Below are positions 54,837-64,000 of a DNA stretch of 64,000 nucleotides, piece by piece. The stretch comes from Paenibacillus pedocola (GTDB taxonomy: Bacteria > Bacillota > Bacilli > Paenibacillales > Paenibacillaceae): NCBI RefSeq assembly GCF_031599675.1, contig NZ_CP134223.1:5022001-5086000 (forward strand), written 5' to 3'. The notes beneath the pieces are model-generated. The model saw only the letters and a program-made list of their open reading frames with translations, did not search any database and was not told the origin of the DNA. A program made the position numbers and the translations under genes. How positions within the stretch are numbered: the first letter of the stretch is position 1; every line of letters starts with the position of its first letter.

Positions 54837-56225
54837 TTATGCTTGTTTACCGTGCTCCTTCAGAGCTTCCGCCAAGGTGTACCCGACCTTCCAGATATCT
54901 CCGGCGCCCATAGTGAGCACCAGATCACCTGGAGCAATACGGCCTTGCAGGTCTGCCAGTACGGCTTCCTTGGTCGGCAGATGCCTTGCCCCGGCGTTGC
55001 TGTTCTGCACGATCAGCTCCACCAGTTTCGCGGAGGTCACGCCTTCAATTTGCTTCTCACCGGCCGGCGAGTAAATGTCGGTAATGATTACCTCATCTGC
55101 TTCACTGAAGGCCCGGCTGAACGCATCCAGCAGGAAGAATGTGCGGGTATAACGCTGCGGCTGGAAGACGGCAATAATCCGTTTACCAGTAGCTTTGGCG
55201 GCGCTGATCGTAGCCTGAATTTCTGTAGGGTGATGCGCATAGTCATCAATCACCAGAATGTCATTTGCTTCGCCAAGCACCTGGAACCGGCGTTTGGCAC
55301 CGTGGAACTTCACGATAGCGTCAGCGATGGCCTCGAAAGCGATGCCCGACTTCAGGCAGGCGATAACCGCAGCCATTGAATTGTACAGATTGTATTTTCC
55401 GGGAATGGACAGCTCAATCCGTCCCAGCACTTGACCGTGGCTACTCATCGTATATGAGACCAGCCGGTCGCCCAGCACGATGTCAGTGGCGGTATAATCC
55501 GCATCCGGCGAATGAATGCCGTATGTGATAACATTGCCTTTCACTTCAGACAACAGCGAGCTTGCCGTTTCATCATCGGCACAGACGATAGCCGTGCCGT
55601 CTTCACGAAGCTGATTCATAAACTGGACGTAGGCAGCCTTCAGCTTGCCGAAATCACCGCCATAGTTCTCCAGATGATCCGCTTCAATATTAGTAACAAT
55701 CGCCAGCCAAGGATGGTACTGAAGGAAGGAGCCGTCACTTTCATCCGCTTCCGCCACGACGAATTCTCCTTGTCCAGCCTTGGCATTGGTGCCGACATTC
55801 ATAATTTCCCCGCCGATAATATATGTCGGGTCCACTCCGCAATCCTCCATAATCAAAGCGATCATCGAGGAGGTGGTTGTTTTGCCGTGCGCCCCTGCAA
55901 CGGCAACTCCCTTGCGTTCATTCAGCAGCCGGGCAAGCATCTGGGAACGGTGCAGAACCGGGATTTTGAGACGCTCCGCCTCCACCCATTCCACATTGTC
56001 GCTTGCCAGCGCCGTAGAGTAAACTACGAGATCCGCACCTTTTACCTGCTCAGCAGTATGTCCGATATAAACCTTGGCACCTTTGGCAATCAGTTTCTCT
56101 GTCAATTCCTGAGCTGCCACATCGGAGCCCGTAACCGTATATCCCATCTCAAGCATTACCCGGGCAATCGCGCTCATTCCGTAGCCGCCGATCCCTATAA
56201 AATGCACACGTTCAGTAGTATCCAA
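54837..56225 (-). CDS. murC: UDP-N-acetylmuramate-L-alanine ligase
   Basis: 462 residues from a TTG at 56225; the longer frame runs back through folC with no ribosome site, and a GGTGA lies ~8 nt before the TTG. N-terminal UDP-binding motif FIGIGGYGMSAIARVM, ATP loop GVAVAGAHGKTTTSSM, metal/substrate region EADESDGSFLQYHP and NIEADHLENYGG, C-terminal DDYAHHPTEI. It adds the first amino acid of the peptidoglycan stem. It begins 8 nt after folC, so valS-folC-murC are probably one operon. Confidence 0.94.
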   Translation of the reverse strand: MDTTERVHFIGIGGYGMSAIARVMLEMGYTVTGSDVAAQELTEKLIAKGAKVYIGHTAEQVKGADLVVYSTALASDNVEWVEAERLKIPVLHRSQMLARLLNERKGVAVAGAHGKTTTSSMIALIMEDCGVDPTYIIGGEIMNVGTNAKAGQGEFVVAEADESDGSFLQYHPWLAIVTNIEADHLENYGGDFGKLKAAYVQFMNQLREDGTAIVCADDETASSLLSEVKGNVITYGIHSPDADYTATDIVLGDRLVSYTMSSHGQVLGRIELSIPGKYNLYNSMAAVIACLKSGIAFEAIADAIVKFHGAKRRFQVLGEANDILVIDDYAHHPTEIQATISAAKATGKRIIAVFQPQRYTRTFFLLDAFSRAFSEADEVIITDIYSPAGEKQIEGVTSAKLVELIVQNSNAGARHLPTKEAVLADLQGRIAPGDLVLTMGAGDIWKVGYTLAEALKEHGKQA

Positions 56226-56232
56226 CAGTTCG

Positions 56233-57609
56233 TCACCAGCCTTTTTCAGAATCGGGTTGCCGCAAAAGCGTACTGCGCACATCGGAGATCAGATACAGCG
56301 TGCCGGACACGACCGCAAGATCTTTCTCTGACGTGATCGACTGCAGCAGCTGCAGCGCCTTACCCCAATTACGTTCTACTATGATTTCCAAATTTTCTTT
56401 GGCATATTTCTCCCGCAGACGTTCTGCGATAGCCTGCAGATCTTCCGCGTCCATTTTCTTCCGGAAATCCGGTTCGGTCAGGATGAGCGTATCCACTATA
56501 GGCAGTATATGCTTGAAGTATGACTCATGATGCTTATTTGCCAGCATCCCCATGAGCAAATTTAATTTGCCGTACTTATAAAACTGCGGCAGGCTTTTGG
56601 CCAGACTCTCCGCGCCTTCAGGATTATGTGCCCCGTCGAGTACTATCCGCGGAGAGCGGCCTACTTCCTCCAGCCTTCCAGCCCAGAACGTATTCTTAAA
56701 GCCTTCCAGCACATCCTCGTCCTCCAGCATGAACGCCATGTATTGACGAAGAACCTCCAGCGTCATCATGGCCCCGGCCGCATTACTCAGCTGATGCTCG
56801 CCTTTCATGCCAATGCCAACGTTCAGCGAACGGAACGGGCCTTTAAAGTTAAACCGCTGTACACCATCCTCAATCCCCGTCAGATCATAGCTGAAATCTT
56901 CTCCCGCCAGATAGAGGGTCGAGCGGCAGGCAGCCGCTTTGGCCTTAAGCACAGCGATCACTTCGGGCTGGCTCACGCAGCTGACTACAGGAACTCCGGG
57001 CTTGATGATTCCGGCTTTCTCACCGGCAATCTTCTCCAGGGTATCTCCCAGCACATCGGTATGATCATGGCCGACATTTGTAATCACGGACACGACTGGC
57101 GTCACGATGTTCGTTACATCCAGCCTTCCCCCAAGACCCGTCTCCCATACGACTACATCGGGATAACAACGCTCCGCATAGTAGAGGATAGCCAGCGCCG
57201 TAGCCACCTCAAACATCGTAGGTGAACCCAGGTCAGTCCCGGCAATTTCTTCGACAAGCGGACGCAGCTTCTCTGCAAGCTCAGCGAGCGTCTCTTCAGG
57301 AATATCCATGCCATTATACTGAAAACGGTTGGTGAATTTGGTGATATAGGGAGAAGTGAACGTTCCAACGCTATACCCGCTCTTCAGCAGCACACTTGTC
57401 AAAAAAGCGCAGGTCGAGCCTTTGCCGTTCGTCCCCGCTACATGAATGAACTTCAGCTTGCGGTGCGGATTGCCCAGCTTCTCCATCAGCACTTCGATCC
57501 GCTCCAGCCCCGGACGGATGCCGAAAGGAATAAGACCGTTAATCCAGTCGACCGCTTCTGTATAAGAACTTAAGGGAGCGGTACCGCCGCTCCCGATCAT
57601 CTCTTCCAT
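56233..57609 (-). CDS. folC: Folylpolyglutamate synthase/dihydrofolate synthase
   Basis: 458 residues. N-terminal signature IPFGIRPGLERIEVLMEKLG, ATP loop FIHVAGTNGKGSTCAFL, LGGRLDVTNIV and TNVGHDHTDVLG, and C-terminal VLDGAHNPEGAESL are all FolC hallmarks. It adds glutamates to folates, and often makes dihydrofolate. ATG 57609 lies 5 nt after valS. The downstream neighbour is murC, a related Mur ligase. Confidence 0.95.
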   Translation of the reverse strand: MEEMIGSGGTAPLSSYTEAVDWINGLIPFGIRPGLERIEVLMEKLGNPHRKLKFIHVAGTNGKGSTCAFLTSVLLKSGYSVGTFTSPYITKFTNRFQYNGMDIPEETLAELAEKLRPLVEEIAGTDLGSPTMFEVATALAILYYAERCYPDVVVWETGLGGRLDVTNIVTPVVSVITNVGHDHTDVLGDTLEKIAGEKAGIIKPGVPVVSCVSQPEVIAVLKAKAAACRSTLYLAGEDFSYDLTGIEDGVQRFNFKGPFRSLNVGIGMKGEHQLSNAAGAMMTLEVLRQYMAFMLEDEDVLEGFKNTFWAGRLEEVGRSPRIVLDGAHNPEGAESLAKSLPQFYKYGKLNLLMGMLANKHHESYFKHILPIVDTLILTEPDFRKKMDAEDLQAIAERLREKYAKENLEIIVERNWGKALQLLQSITSEKDLAVVSGTLYLISDVRSTLLRQPDSEKGW

Positions 57610-57614
57610 GTCCC

Positions 57615-60344
57615 TTATCCTCTCAGCTCTGCGATGCGGGCCAGCACTTTCTCGCGCTTAGCGGAATAGTCCGCCTGCTTAGCCCGTTCCTCTTCGATGA
57701 CTTTAGCCGGTGCCTTGGCAACAAACCCTTGGTTGCCAAGCTTCTTCTCTACGCGTTCTACTTCGCTGTTCAGCGTCTGCACTTCTTTTTCCAGACGGAT
57801 AATTTCCTGTTCGATATCGATCAGACCGGATAGCGGCAGCAGGAGCTCTGCTCCTGTAACTACTGCGGACATAACCTTATCCGGAGTTTGCGGATTAAGG
57901 CCTGCTTCGAACGAAGAAGTATTGCAGAAACGCCCGATGTAATTATCGTTGCGGGTAATGATGCTGAGCGTTTCTTCGCTGCCGGCTTTGATGATCAGCT
58001 CAACCTTTTTACTCATCGGCACGTTCACTTCAGCACGGATGTTACGAACCGCACGGATAACATCCATCAGCAGGTTCATTTCTGCAACGGCCTCAGGGTT
58101 CTCAAGCGCCGCATCGTACACAGGCCACTGCGCCAGGGTAATCGTCTCACCCTCATGCGGCAGATGCTGCCAGATTTCCTCGGTAATGAACGGCATGAAC
58201 GGATGAATCAGGCGCAGCGTGCGGTCCAGCACATAGGCAAGCACTGATTGGGTCTTGGCTTTGGCGGCTGCATCCGCACCATAAAGCGACAGCTTCGCGA
58301 ACTCGATATACCAGTCACACAGATCATCCCAAATGAAGTTGTACAGGAGACGGCCAGTCTCACCGTACTCGTACGAGTCAATTAGACGCGTAATATCGCG
58401 AGAAGTTTCGTTCAGGCGGTGTAAAATCCAGCGGTCCGCCGTAGTAAGCTCACCCGTAATGTCAATATCTGCAAAGCTTACGCCTTCCAGATTCATCAGT
58501 GCGAAGCGGGAAGCATTCCAGATCTTATTGGCAAAATTACGCGCCTGCTCTACCTTCTCCATACGGAAACGCAGATCCTGTCCGGCCGTGCTGCCCGTTG
58601 AAATCATGTACCGCATGGCATCCGCACCATACTGCTCGATCACATCCAGCGGATCAATCCCGTTGCCAAGCGATTTGGACATTTTACGTCCTTCTGCATC
58701 ACGTACCAGACCGTGCATGAAGACATCACCAAACGGCTTCTTGCCGGTAAATTCGAGTGCGGAGAAGATCATGCGCGCTACCCAGAAGTAAATGATGTCA
58801 TAGCCGGTAACCAGGACGTTATTCGGATAAAAGCGCTGATAATCGCTGCTGTTCTCATCCGGCCAGCCGAGTGTGGCGAACGGCCACAGATTGGAGCTGA
58901 ACCAGGTATCGAGAACATCCTCATCCTGCTTCAGATCATCAAGACCGCTGATTTCGCGGGCTTCTTCGATGGAATACGCTACAAACACTTCACCCGTAGA
59001 CTCAGAGTACCAGGCCGGGATGCGGTGTCCCCACCACAATTGGCGGGAAATACACCAGTCACGTACATTTTCGATCCAGTTCAGATAGGTTTTCTCAAAA
59101 CGGTCCGGCACGAAGTTAACGCCTTCACCGTTCTTCTGTGCAGTGATGGCGGCTTCGGCCAGCGGCTGCATCTTAACGAACCATTGGGTGGACAGGTAAG
59201 GCTCAACTACTGCCCCGGAACGCTCGCTGTGTCCAACCTGATGCACATGGTCCTCGATGGAGATCAGAACACCCTGCTCCTTCAGATCAGCAACGATATT
59301 CTTGCGGCATTCGCTGCGGTCCTGACCCTGGTAAGGTCCGGCTTCCTCATTCATCGTGCCGCCTTCGTCCATCACATTAATCTGCGGCAGGTTATGGCGC
59401 AGACCTACTTCGAAGTCGTTCGGATCATGGGCCGGAGTGATCTTCACCGCACCGCTGCCGAATTCCTTCTCTACATAATCATCGGCAATAACCGGAATCT
59501 CCCGGCCGATAATCGGCAGAATCAGAGTTTTGCCGATCAGGTCTTTGTAGCGTTCATCTTTAGGATGCACCGCTACCGCTGTATCACCCAGCATCGTCTC
59601 AGGACGTGTAGTCGCTACCGTAATAAAGCCGCTGCCGTCCTTAAGTGGATAACGCAGGTGATACAGGTGTCCGTTAACTTCCTTATATTCTACTTCGATG
59701 TCCGACAATGCGGTACGCGCAGCCGGATCCCAGTTGATAATACGCTTGCCGCGGTAGATCAGGCCTTTGCGGTACAGCTCAACAAAGACTTGGCGTACCC
59801 CTTTGGTCAATCCTTCATCCAGAGTAAACCGCTCACGCGAATAGTCCAGAGACAGCCCCATCTTCGCCCATTGCCCGTGAATGGTTTCGGCATACTGCTC
59901 TTTCCAGGCCCATACCTGCTCCAGGAATTTCTCGCGCCCGAGATCATGGCGTGAAATTCCCTGCTGGCGTAGCTTTTGCTCCACCTTGGTCTGGGTAGCG
60001 ATCCCGGCATGGTCCGTTCCCGGCAGCCACAGGGTGTCGAAGCCCTGCATCCGCTTGGTGCGGATCAGGATATCCTGCAGCGTGAAATCCAGCGCATGCC
60101 CGATGTGCAGCATGCCCGTTACGTTCGGCGGGGGAATTACGATGCTGTAAGGCTCGGCATCAGGCCGCATGCCGGCCTTGAAGAATTCGTTCTCCATCCA
60201 GTAGGTGTACCATTTCTGCTCTGCCGCCTTCGGATCATATGTAGTCGGCATTTCGCTCTTGGCATTATTGTCAGCAGCGGCATTGTCTGCCGCAGCCTGC
60301 GTGTCCGGCAGCTCCGCTGCCGCATTAGTGTTGTGATCAGCCAT
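57615..60344 (-). CDS. valS: Valyl-tRNA synthetase
   Basis: 909 residues from ATG 60344, chosen because GGAGG lies 8 nt upstream; the first in-frame ATG (60386) has no ribosome site. An N-terminal Ala/Asp-rich extension (~30 residues) is not typical of the family core. HIGH motif PPNVTGMLHIGHAL, KMSKS motif GRKMSKSLGNGIDP, the editing domain between them (TTRPETMLGDTAVAVHP), and a C-terminal coiled-coil arm (LIDIEQEIIRLEKEVQTLNS). It is controlled by the T-box leader upstream and precedes folC and murC. Confidence 0.97.
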   Translation of the reverse strand: MADHNTNAAAELPDTQAAADNAAADNNAKSEMPTTYDPKAAEQKWYTYWMENEFFKAGMRPDAEPYSIVIPPPNVTGMLHIGHALDFTLQDILIRTKRMQGFDTLWLPGTDHAGIATQTKVEQKLRQQGISRHDLGREKFLEQVWAWKEQYAETIHGQWAKMGLSLDYSRERFTLDEGLTKGVRQVFVELYRKGLIYRGKRIINWDPAARTALSDIEVEYKEVNGHLYHLRYPLKDGSGFITVATTRPETMLGDTAVAVHPKDERYKDLIGKTLILPIIGREIPVIADDYVEKEFGSGAVKITPAHDPNDFEVGLRHNLPQINVMDEGGTMNEEAGPYQGQDRSECRKNIVADLKEQGVLISIEDHVHQVGHSERSGAVVEPYLSTQWFVKMQPLAEAAITAQKNGEGVNFVPDRFEKTYLNWIENVRDWCISRQLWWGHRIPAWYSESTGEVFVAYSIEEAREISGLDDLKQDEDVLDTWFSSNLWPFATLGWPDENSSDYQRFYPNNVLVTGYDIIYFWVARMIFSALEFTGKKPFGDVFMHGLVRDAEGRKMSKSLGNGIDPLDVIEQYGADAMRYMISTGSTAGQDLRFRMEKVEQARNFANKIWNASRFALMNLEGVSFADIDITGELTTADRWILHRLNETSRDITRLIDSYEYGETGRLLYNFIWDDLCDWYIEFAKLSLYGADAAAKAKTQSVLAYVLDRTLRLIHPFMPFITEEIWQHLPHEGETITLAQWPVYDAALENPEAVAEMNLLMDVIRAVRNIRAEVNVPMSKKVELIIKAGSEETLSIITRNDNYIGRFCNTSSFEAGLNPQTPDKVMSAVVTGAELLLPLSGLIDIEQEIIRLEKEVQTLNSEVERVEKKLGNQGFVAKAPAKVIEEERAKQADYSAKREKVLARIAELRG

Positions 60345-60393
60345 GTTCTGAACCTCCATTAAGATAACTGTATTGTTTGTGGTCATGAAAATA

Positions 60394-60712
60394 CAAAAAG
60401 GCCTTTCGTCTCAAAGGACGAAAGGCCATTCTTTCGCGGTACCACCTTTGTTTCGCGCTAACAGAAAATAAACCTCTGCCCGGGTACCTTACGGTTCCAG
60501 AGCTTAGCGCGACACTCACGCAGATAACGGCTGCATCCGGCCACATCCTACACTGCAGCCCTGATTCAGGGTATGCATTCAGAAGGGCGACTCCGGGGCG
60601 ACTTCGGTGGCTGCATCCTGCGGAAATTCACAGCAATTACAATTCCGCTCTCTGAAGGGCTGACCGCCTACTCTTCCCGTTCCCAGTCTTTAGCTAAGTT
60701 TTACTTAATCCC
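60394..60712 (-). ncRNA. T-box leader of valS
   Basis: The T-box core GGTGGTACCGCG (around 60436-60447) precedes a strong terminator (GGCCTTTCGTC / GACGAAAGGCC, then TTTTTG; 60394-60427). An upstream stem I region contains AGAGAGCGGAATTG. Uncharged tRNA-Val would stabilise the antiterminator and allow valS expression. Candidate Val specifier codons GTC occur at 60600-60602 and 60589-60591; I cannot decide between them by eye. Confidence 0.9.
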
Positions 60713-60741
60713 ATAATACAGTTAGTGCTATTCCTAGTCAA
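60713..60741 (-). promoter_or_regulatory. Sigma-A promoter of the valS T-box transcript
   Basis: On the minus strand TTGACT (60741-60736), 17-base spacer, TATTAT (60718-60713). Confidence 0.82.
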
Positions 60742-60800
60742 CCAGCATACGCACAAACCGCGGGACTTATACCGCCTAAATAAAATATTTGGCGAAATAC

Positions 60801-60866
60801 AAAAAGAAACCTCTCCTTTCTGAAAAATGGAAGTGCGACCAACCATTTTATAAGGAGAGATTTCTT
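60801..60866 (-). terminator. Intrinsic terminator after spoVID
   Basis: Long hairpin: AGAAATCTCTCCTT pairs with AAGGAGAGGTTTCT (one mismatch), with inner AAAATGG / CCATTTT, followed by TTTTG on the minus strand. Confidence 0.82.
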
Positions 60867-60895
60867 TCGTACCTATTCATGCCGTTCACAAAGCT

Positions 60896-62278
60896 CTAAG
60901 GAATGTATAAGACCTGACCTTCTTCCACATTCTGGCCGGACAGCCGGTTGTACATGACCAGTTCCCGTGCACTCAGCTGATATTTCTCGGCAATAGTGTC
61001 CAGAGTATCTTCCCGCTGTACAATGCAGAGCCGGACTTTGCGGAACAGATCCGCGCCGCCCAATCCGCCGATGAAGCGGCTCTTCCATTCACTATCATTC
61101 CCGGCCTCAGGAATAGGCGCAGCAGGAACCGCTCCGCTCAGGGCGGCAGTCTCCTGCTCCTTATGGGCACGGCTTGAACTGAGCAATGAAGAAAATGTGA
61201 GATGCTCCTTTGCAGGGGTCTCTTCTTCCTTCTTGCTTCCTAAAGCGATTTTCAAGTCAGTCTTTTCTTCCTGGGCGGGCAGCGTCTCCGGTGAATGAAA
61301 GACTTCATTCTCCTTATATTCTGCTGGCTCGGGGAGCACCTCTTCATCCTGAGCCTGAACCTCAGGCGGAGCATTATCCTCTGCTTCGGCAGCAACCGTA
61401 GGTTCTTCCCGGTTACCCGCATAATCCCCTGCCCCAGCTGCGTTTTCTTCAAAATCAGTCACTTGTGCTGCAGCAGGTATAACAGCATCCGGGAAAGCAC
61501 TGCCTGAGACTTGCGCTAATTCCGGAGAGTTAAGCGTATTGGCAGCTTCCGCCTTCTCCCGAGCACCAAAAAAGTGTCCGGAAAGCGGCTCTGCATTGCC
61601 TTTGTGGGAATCAAAGCTATGCGTCCGCAGCTTCGCTTCCTTGTCCTTCTGCAGCTGTGCTGATGAGCCTGCCGGCTGAGTGTAGACAGAGCCTTCCACG
61701 AAAAGCGGATTTATTGGAGCTTCTGCTGTAAAGACAGCATTCTCGTGTTCATCTGCCGGGGCTTCAGCCGCACCTTCGCCGTAGGTCCACAGCGAATTCT
61801 CATACAGGGCATCGTTATCATGCTCACGGGGTTCAGCCGGAGCATCACTTCCCCGGCCTTCATCCTCCGGAGAATAAGCAACTGTGTATTCTTCCTGCTG
61901 CCAGGCGGCCCCAGTATCCGTTCCGCCGATTCCCCGCAGGGAGAGCACGCCTGTTATGTTGACAGTACGCATTGTAAGCAGGTCAACATCGAAGTTTTCG
62001 ATCTCCACCCCTATGTCATCAAGTGAACTGACCCGGGTCAGCGGAACTGTGATTTCAACGGGAATGGAATGCTCCAGACGCTCGGTCCGGTCATTCTCTC
62101 CCCGGTAAAGTCCGGTGAGCAGCAGCTGGCCGTAGAGCTCGGCCCGGTCCTCCCGCTGAATCACCTGAATATCCGGAATCAGCTCCACCTCTTCCAGCTC
62201 AGCTATTCCCGGAAGTTCTGCAGGTAGGTGGATGCGTTCATAAATATCAAACCGCAAGCCGTGGGACTGGTCAAACAC
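60896..62278 (-). CDS. spoVID: SpoVID-type spore coat morphogenetic protein with C-terminal LysM
   Basis: 460 residues from GTG 62278, with GGAGG ~9 nt upstream; an ATG 8 codons earlier has no ribosome site. The N-terminal domain (~1-130; GLRFDIYERIHLPAELPGI, ELEEVELIPDIQV) resembles the SpoVID beta domain. It is followed by a ~250-residue acidic disordered region rich in Glu/Ala/Pro, and a C-terminal LysM (REDTLDTIAEKYQLSAREL ... EGQVLYIP). SpoVID drives coat encasement and recruits SafA, whose homologue is at 30945-32549. Position upstream of valS is as in Bacillus. Confidence 0.88.
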   Translation of the reverse strand: MFDQSHGLRFDIYERIHLPAELPGIAELEEVELIPDIQVIQREDRAELYGQLLLTGLYRGENDRTERLEHSIPVEITVPLTRVSSLDDIGVEIENFDVDLLTMRTVNITGVLSLRGIGGTDTGAAWQQEEYTVAYSPEDEGRGSDAPAEPREHDNDALYENSLWTYGEGAAEAPADEHENAVFTAEAPINPLFVEGSVYTQPAGSSAQLQKDKEAKLRTHSFDSHKGNAEPLSGHFFGAREKAEAANTLNSPELAQVSGSAFPDAVIPAAAQVTDFEENAAGAGDYAGNREEPTVAAEAEDNAPPEVQAQDEEVLPEPAEYKENEVFHSPETLPAQEEKTDLKIALGSKKEEETPAKEHLTFSSLLSSSRAHKEQETAALSGAVPAAPIPEAGNDSEWKSRFIGGLGGADLFRKVRLCIVQREDTLDTIAEKYQLSARELVMYNRLSGQNVEEGQVLYIP

Positions 62279-62419
62279 GGGAAATGTCCTCCTTCTTGGC
62301 ATAATCTAACTCTGAGACAAGCCCAGAGTATAAGCCCAAAATGTTACTCCACTCATGTATATGCTTCAATCAGGAAGGCATGACTATTTTGGACACAACA
62401 GCATAAGTCACGGGTTACT

Positions 62420-63838
62420 TCACTTACCGGAGAGGATGCTGGCGTCGGGAATCCAATATTCTGCCGGAAGTCTGCTGCGCAAAATCTGCTCCAGAGGATT
62501 ACCGGGGTCGGTGAGACTGAGGATATCTGCAGGATGAAAAGCGCCGGGAATAGGCCGGGCTTTCCGTTTGATCAAATGCAATATACCGGCAGCAGCGCTT
62601 GGCTGCGGCCATCCCTGCATCCCTGCAGCCAAGCGGTATCCCTTGAGTGTCCCTTCCACCATCGCATCCAGTGAACGGCTGCGCCCAGCCCAGCACTTCG
62701 CCTCACTTCCTGTCTTGGCCCGCAGCTCGTCATCTTCCAGCAGCTGTTCCAGCTGTTTCGCCAGCGCCTCCGGATTCTCCGGAGGCACAATCCAGCCCGT
62801 TACCCCGTGCTGTACCATTTCCGGCATTCCTGACGTACCGGCTACAACCGGGGCAATGCCGGCAAGCTGCGCTTCAGTAACCGAAAAGGGCTGCGTATCC
62901 TGCAGGCTGGGCTGGACATAAATATCCGCTTCTGCCAGGGCAGCGGGGATATTGTCTATTTTGCCGGGGAATAAAACAAAGTCCTGGATGCCAAGCTCCT
63001 GCGCCTGCCCTTTCAGCTCCTCCATAAGGCTGCCGTTCCCGACGATCACACAGATCCAGTCCCGGCGCTGCTGCTTCACAATGCCAAGTGCACTGATCAA
63101 TACATGAACTCCCTTGATATATTCAAGACGTCCGGCATACATAATGACCTTCCGCCCGTGATCCAGATGGAGCGGTGAGGGCATTGCCGCTTTTACCTCA
63201 TATTCCTTCAGATTGACTCCATAGGGCTGAAGGTGAATCCGCTTCTGCTCCACTCCCAGCTCCACCACCAGCTGCCCGATCCATTCCGATGAGACCATAA
63301 TCAGGTCCGCAGCGTTCGCACCAAGCTGTTCGATCCGGCGGAAATAGCTCCAGATCGGCCGACGCTCATATTCCAGCTTTGTCAGCCCCGGCTCAAGCCC
63401 CTTGTATTCATAAAACGACTCGCGGGCCAGAGCCCCATGAACACTGGAAACCAGCGGTACCGGAACCTTCATAATCCGCCGCAGCGCATAAGAGGAAATA
63501 AGATCCTGGGCATGGATCACATCATAATTCTCCAGGCCCAGCGCCGCAGCCCCGCCTTCGAATACATAGCGCCCCAGCTCAAAGCTGAAAATGCCATGCT
63601 CCTGATGCAAATGGGGAAACTTCTGCGGATCCAGATAAGGCAGCAGCGCTGTATAAAAAGCTTTTTTGTCAAAAAAAGCGTTCTCGTTCAGCAGATATAA
63701 GGTATTGCTCTCCACATGGCTGCCCATGAGCGTTACCGTATGCCCCTGCTCGCCCAGTTTGTCTGAGAGTTGTTTCATGTACGTCCAGATTCCCCCCATA
63801 TTGGTGAGTCCCCAGTAGGTAACCAGCAATATCCTCAT
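62420..63838 (-). CDS. GT4-family glycosyltransferase
   Basis: 472 residues from ATG 63838, with GGGAGAGGG just upstream. GT-B fold: N-terminal acceptor loop TYWGLTNMGGIWTYMKQLSD, C-terminal MYAGRLEYIKGVHVLISAL, donor loop VQPSLQDTQPFSVTEAQLAG and GVTGWIVPPENPEALAKQLE. The last ~90 residues (GILHLIKRKARPIPGAF onward) are an extra tail not needed for the fold. Substrate unknown. It lies next to spoVID; a role in spore-surface polysaccharide is possible but only inferred. Upstream to the window edge (63839-64000) a TATAAT at 63884-63889 (minus strand) could be its -10. Confidence 0.87.
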   Translation of the reverse strand: MRILLVTYWGLTNMGGIWTYMKQLSDKLGEQGHTVTLMGSHVESNTLYLLNENAFFDKKAFYTALLPYLDPQKFPHLHQEHGIFSFELGRYVFEGGAAALGLENYDVIHAQDLISSYALRRIMKVPVPLVSSVHGALARESFYEYKGLEPGLTKLEYERRPIWSYFRRIEQLGANAADLIMVSSEWIGQLVVELGVEQKRIHLQPYGVNLKEYEVKAAMPSPLHLDHGRKVIMYAGRLEYIKGVHVLISALGIVKQQRRDWICVIVGNGSLMEELKGQAQELGIQDFVLFPGKIDNIPAALAEADIYVQPSLQDTQPFSVTEAQLAGIAPVVAGTSGMPEMVQHGVTGWIVPPENPEALAKQLEQLLEDDELRAKTGSEAKCWAGRSRSLDAMVEGTLKGYRLAAGMQGWPQPSAAAGILHLIKRKARPIPGAFHPADILSLTDPGNPLEQILRSRLPAEYWIPDASILSGK

Positions 63839-64000
63839 GAATCCCTCTCCCCGGCTAATAGAATTCACTAATGAACAAAGTATTATATGACCGGCGCCGG
63901 TTCCCCGACATGGGTGAGAGTCTCTTTTGTACAACAAAGAAAATAGCCTGTAAATTTTCAAAATATATTTTTATCACACTTCGCCATTTCGGGTATAATC

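Overview
The window looks like a chromosomal segment of a Paenibacillus-type, endospore-forming Bacillota with moderate GC. Three things support this. The 16S/23S/5S rRNA operon reads as a Paenibacillus-like sequence. The sporulation and cell-shape genes follow the Bacillus subtilis order valS-folC-...-spoIIB-maf-radC-mreBCD-minCD-spoIVFA-spoIVFB-rplU-prp-rpmA-spo0B-obg-pheB-pheA-...-safA. The sugar regulators and transporters are of the AraC plus LplA/LplB/YtcP type that is abundant in Paenibacillus. No insertion sequence, prophage or CRISPR array was seen.

Left part (1-18.1 kb) is an accessory glycan-utilisation locus. Mostly on the minus strand it holds a partial GH2 enzyme, a small tandem RhaM-like protein, a large secreted beta-helix protein with duplicated C-terminal modules, a lipoprotein and two permeases of an oligosaccharide importer without its own ATPase, a membrane-spanning AraC sensor-regulator, an SGNH esterase, two cupin-AraC regulators and, on the plus strand, a candidate GH151-like alpha-L-fucosidase. 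A 42-bp block occurs twice (2858-2899 and 14113-14154) and may tie two of these units together.

Next (18.2-23.7 kb) is an L-fucose catabolic operon, fucI-kinase-fucA-fucU, with a divergent DeoR regulator, an operator-like inverted repeat, a sigma-A promoter and a possible CcpA site. Together with the secreted and intracellular hydrolases upstream this suggests uptake and breakdown of a fucosylated glycan, ending in dihydroxyacetone phosphate and L-lactaldehyde.

At 23.7-30.8 kb lie a 38-codon membrane microprotein gene, a seven-tRNA operon (Glu-Val-fMet-Asp-Gly-Arg-Leu in transcription order), a tmrB-like gene and a complete rRNA operon with two strong promoters.

The right part (30.9-64 kb) is a conserved core region, all on the minus strand: spore coat safA; an amino-acid operon pheB-hom-thrB-pheA-ilvE; obg, spo0B, the L21/Prp/L27 operon, rng, spoIVFA/B, minCD, mreBCD, radC, maf, spoIIB; two paralogous glycosyltransferases; murC, folC, valS with a T-box leader; spoVID; and another glycosyltransferase. 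Transcription units are delimited by many clear intrinsic terminators and several well-spaced promoters.
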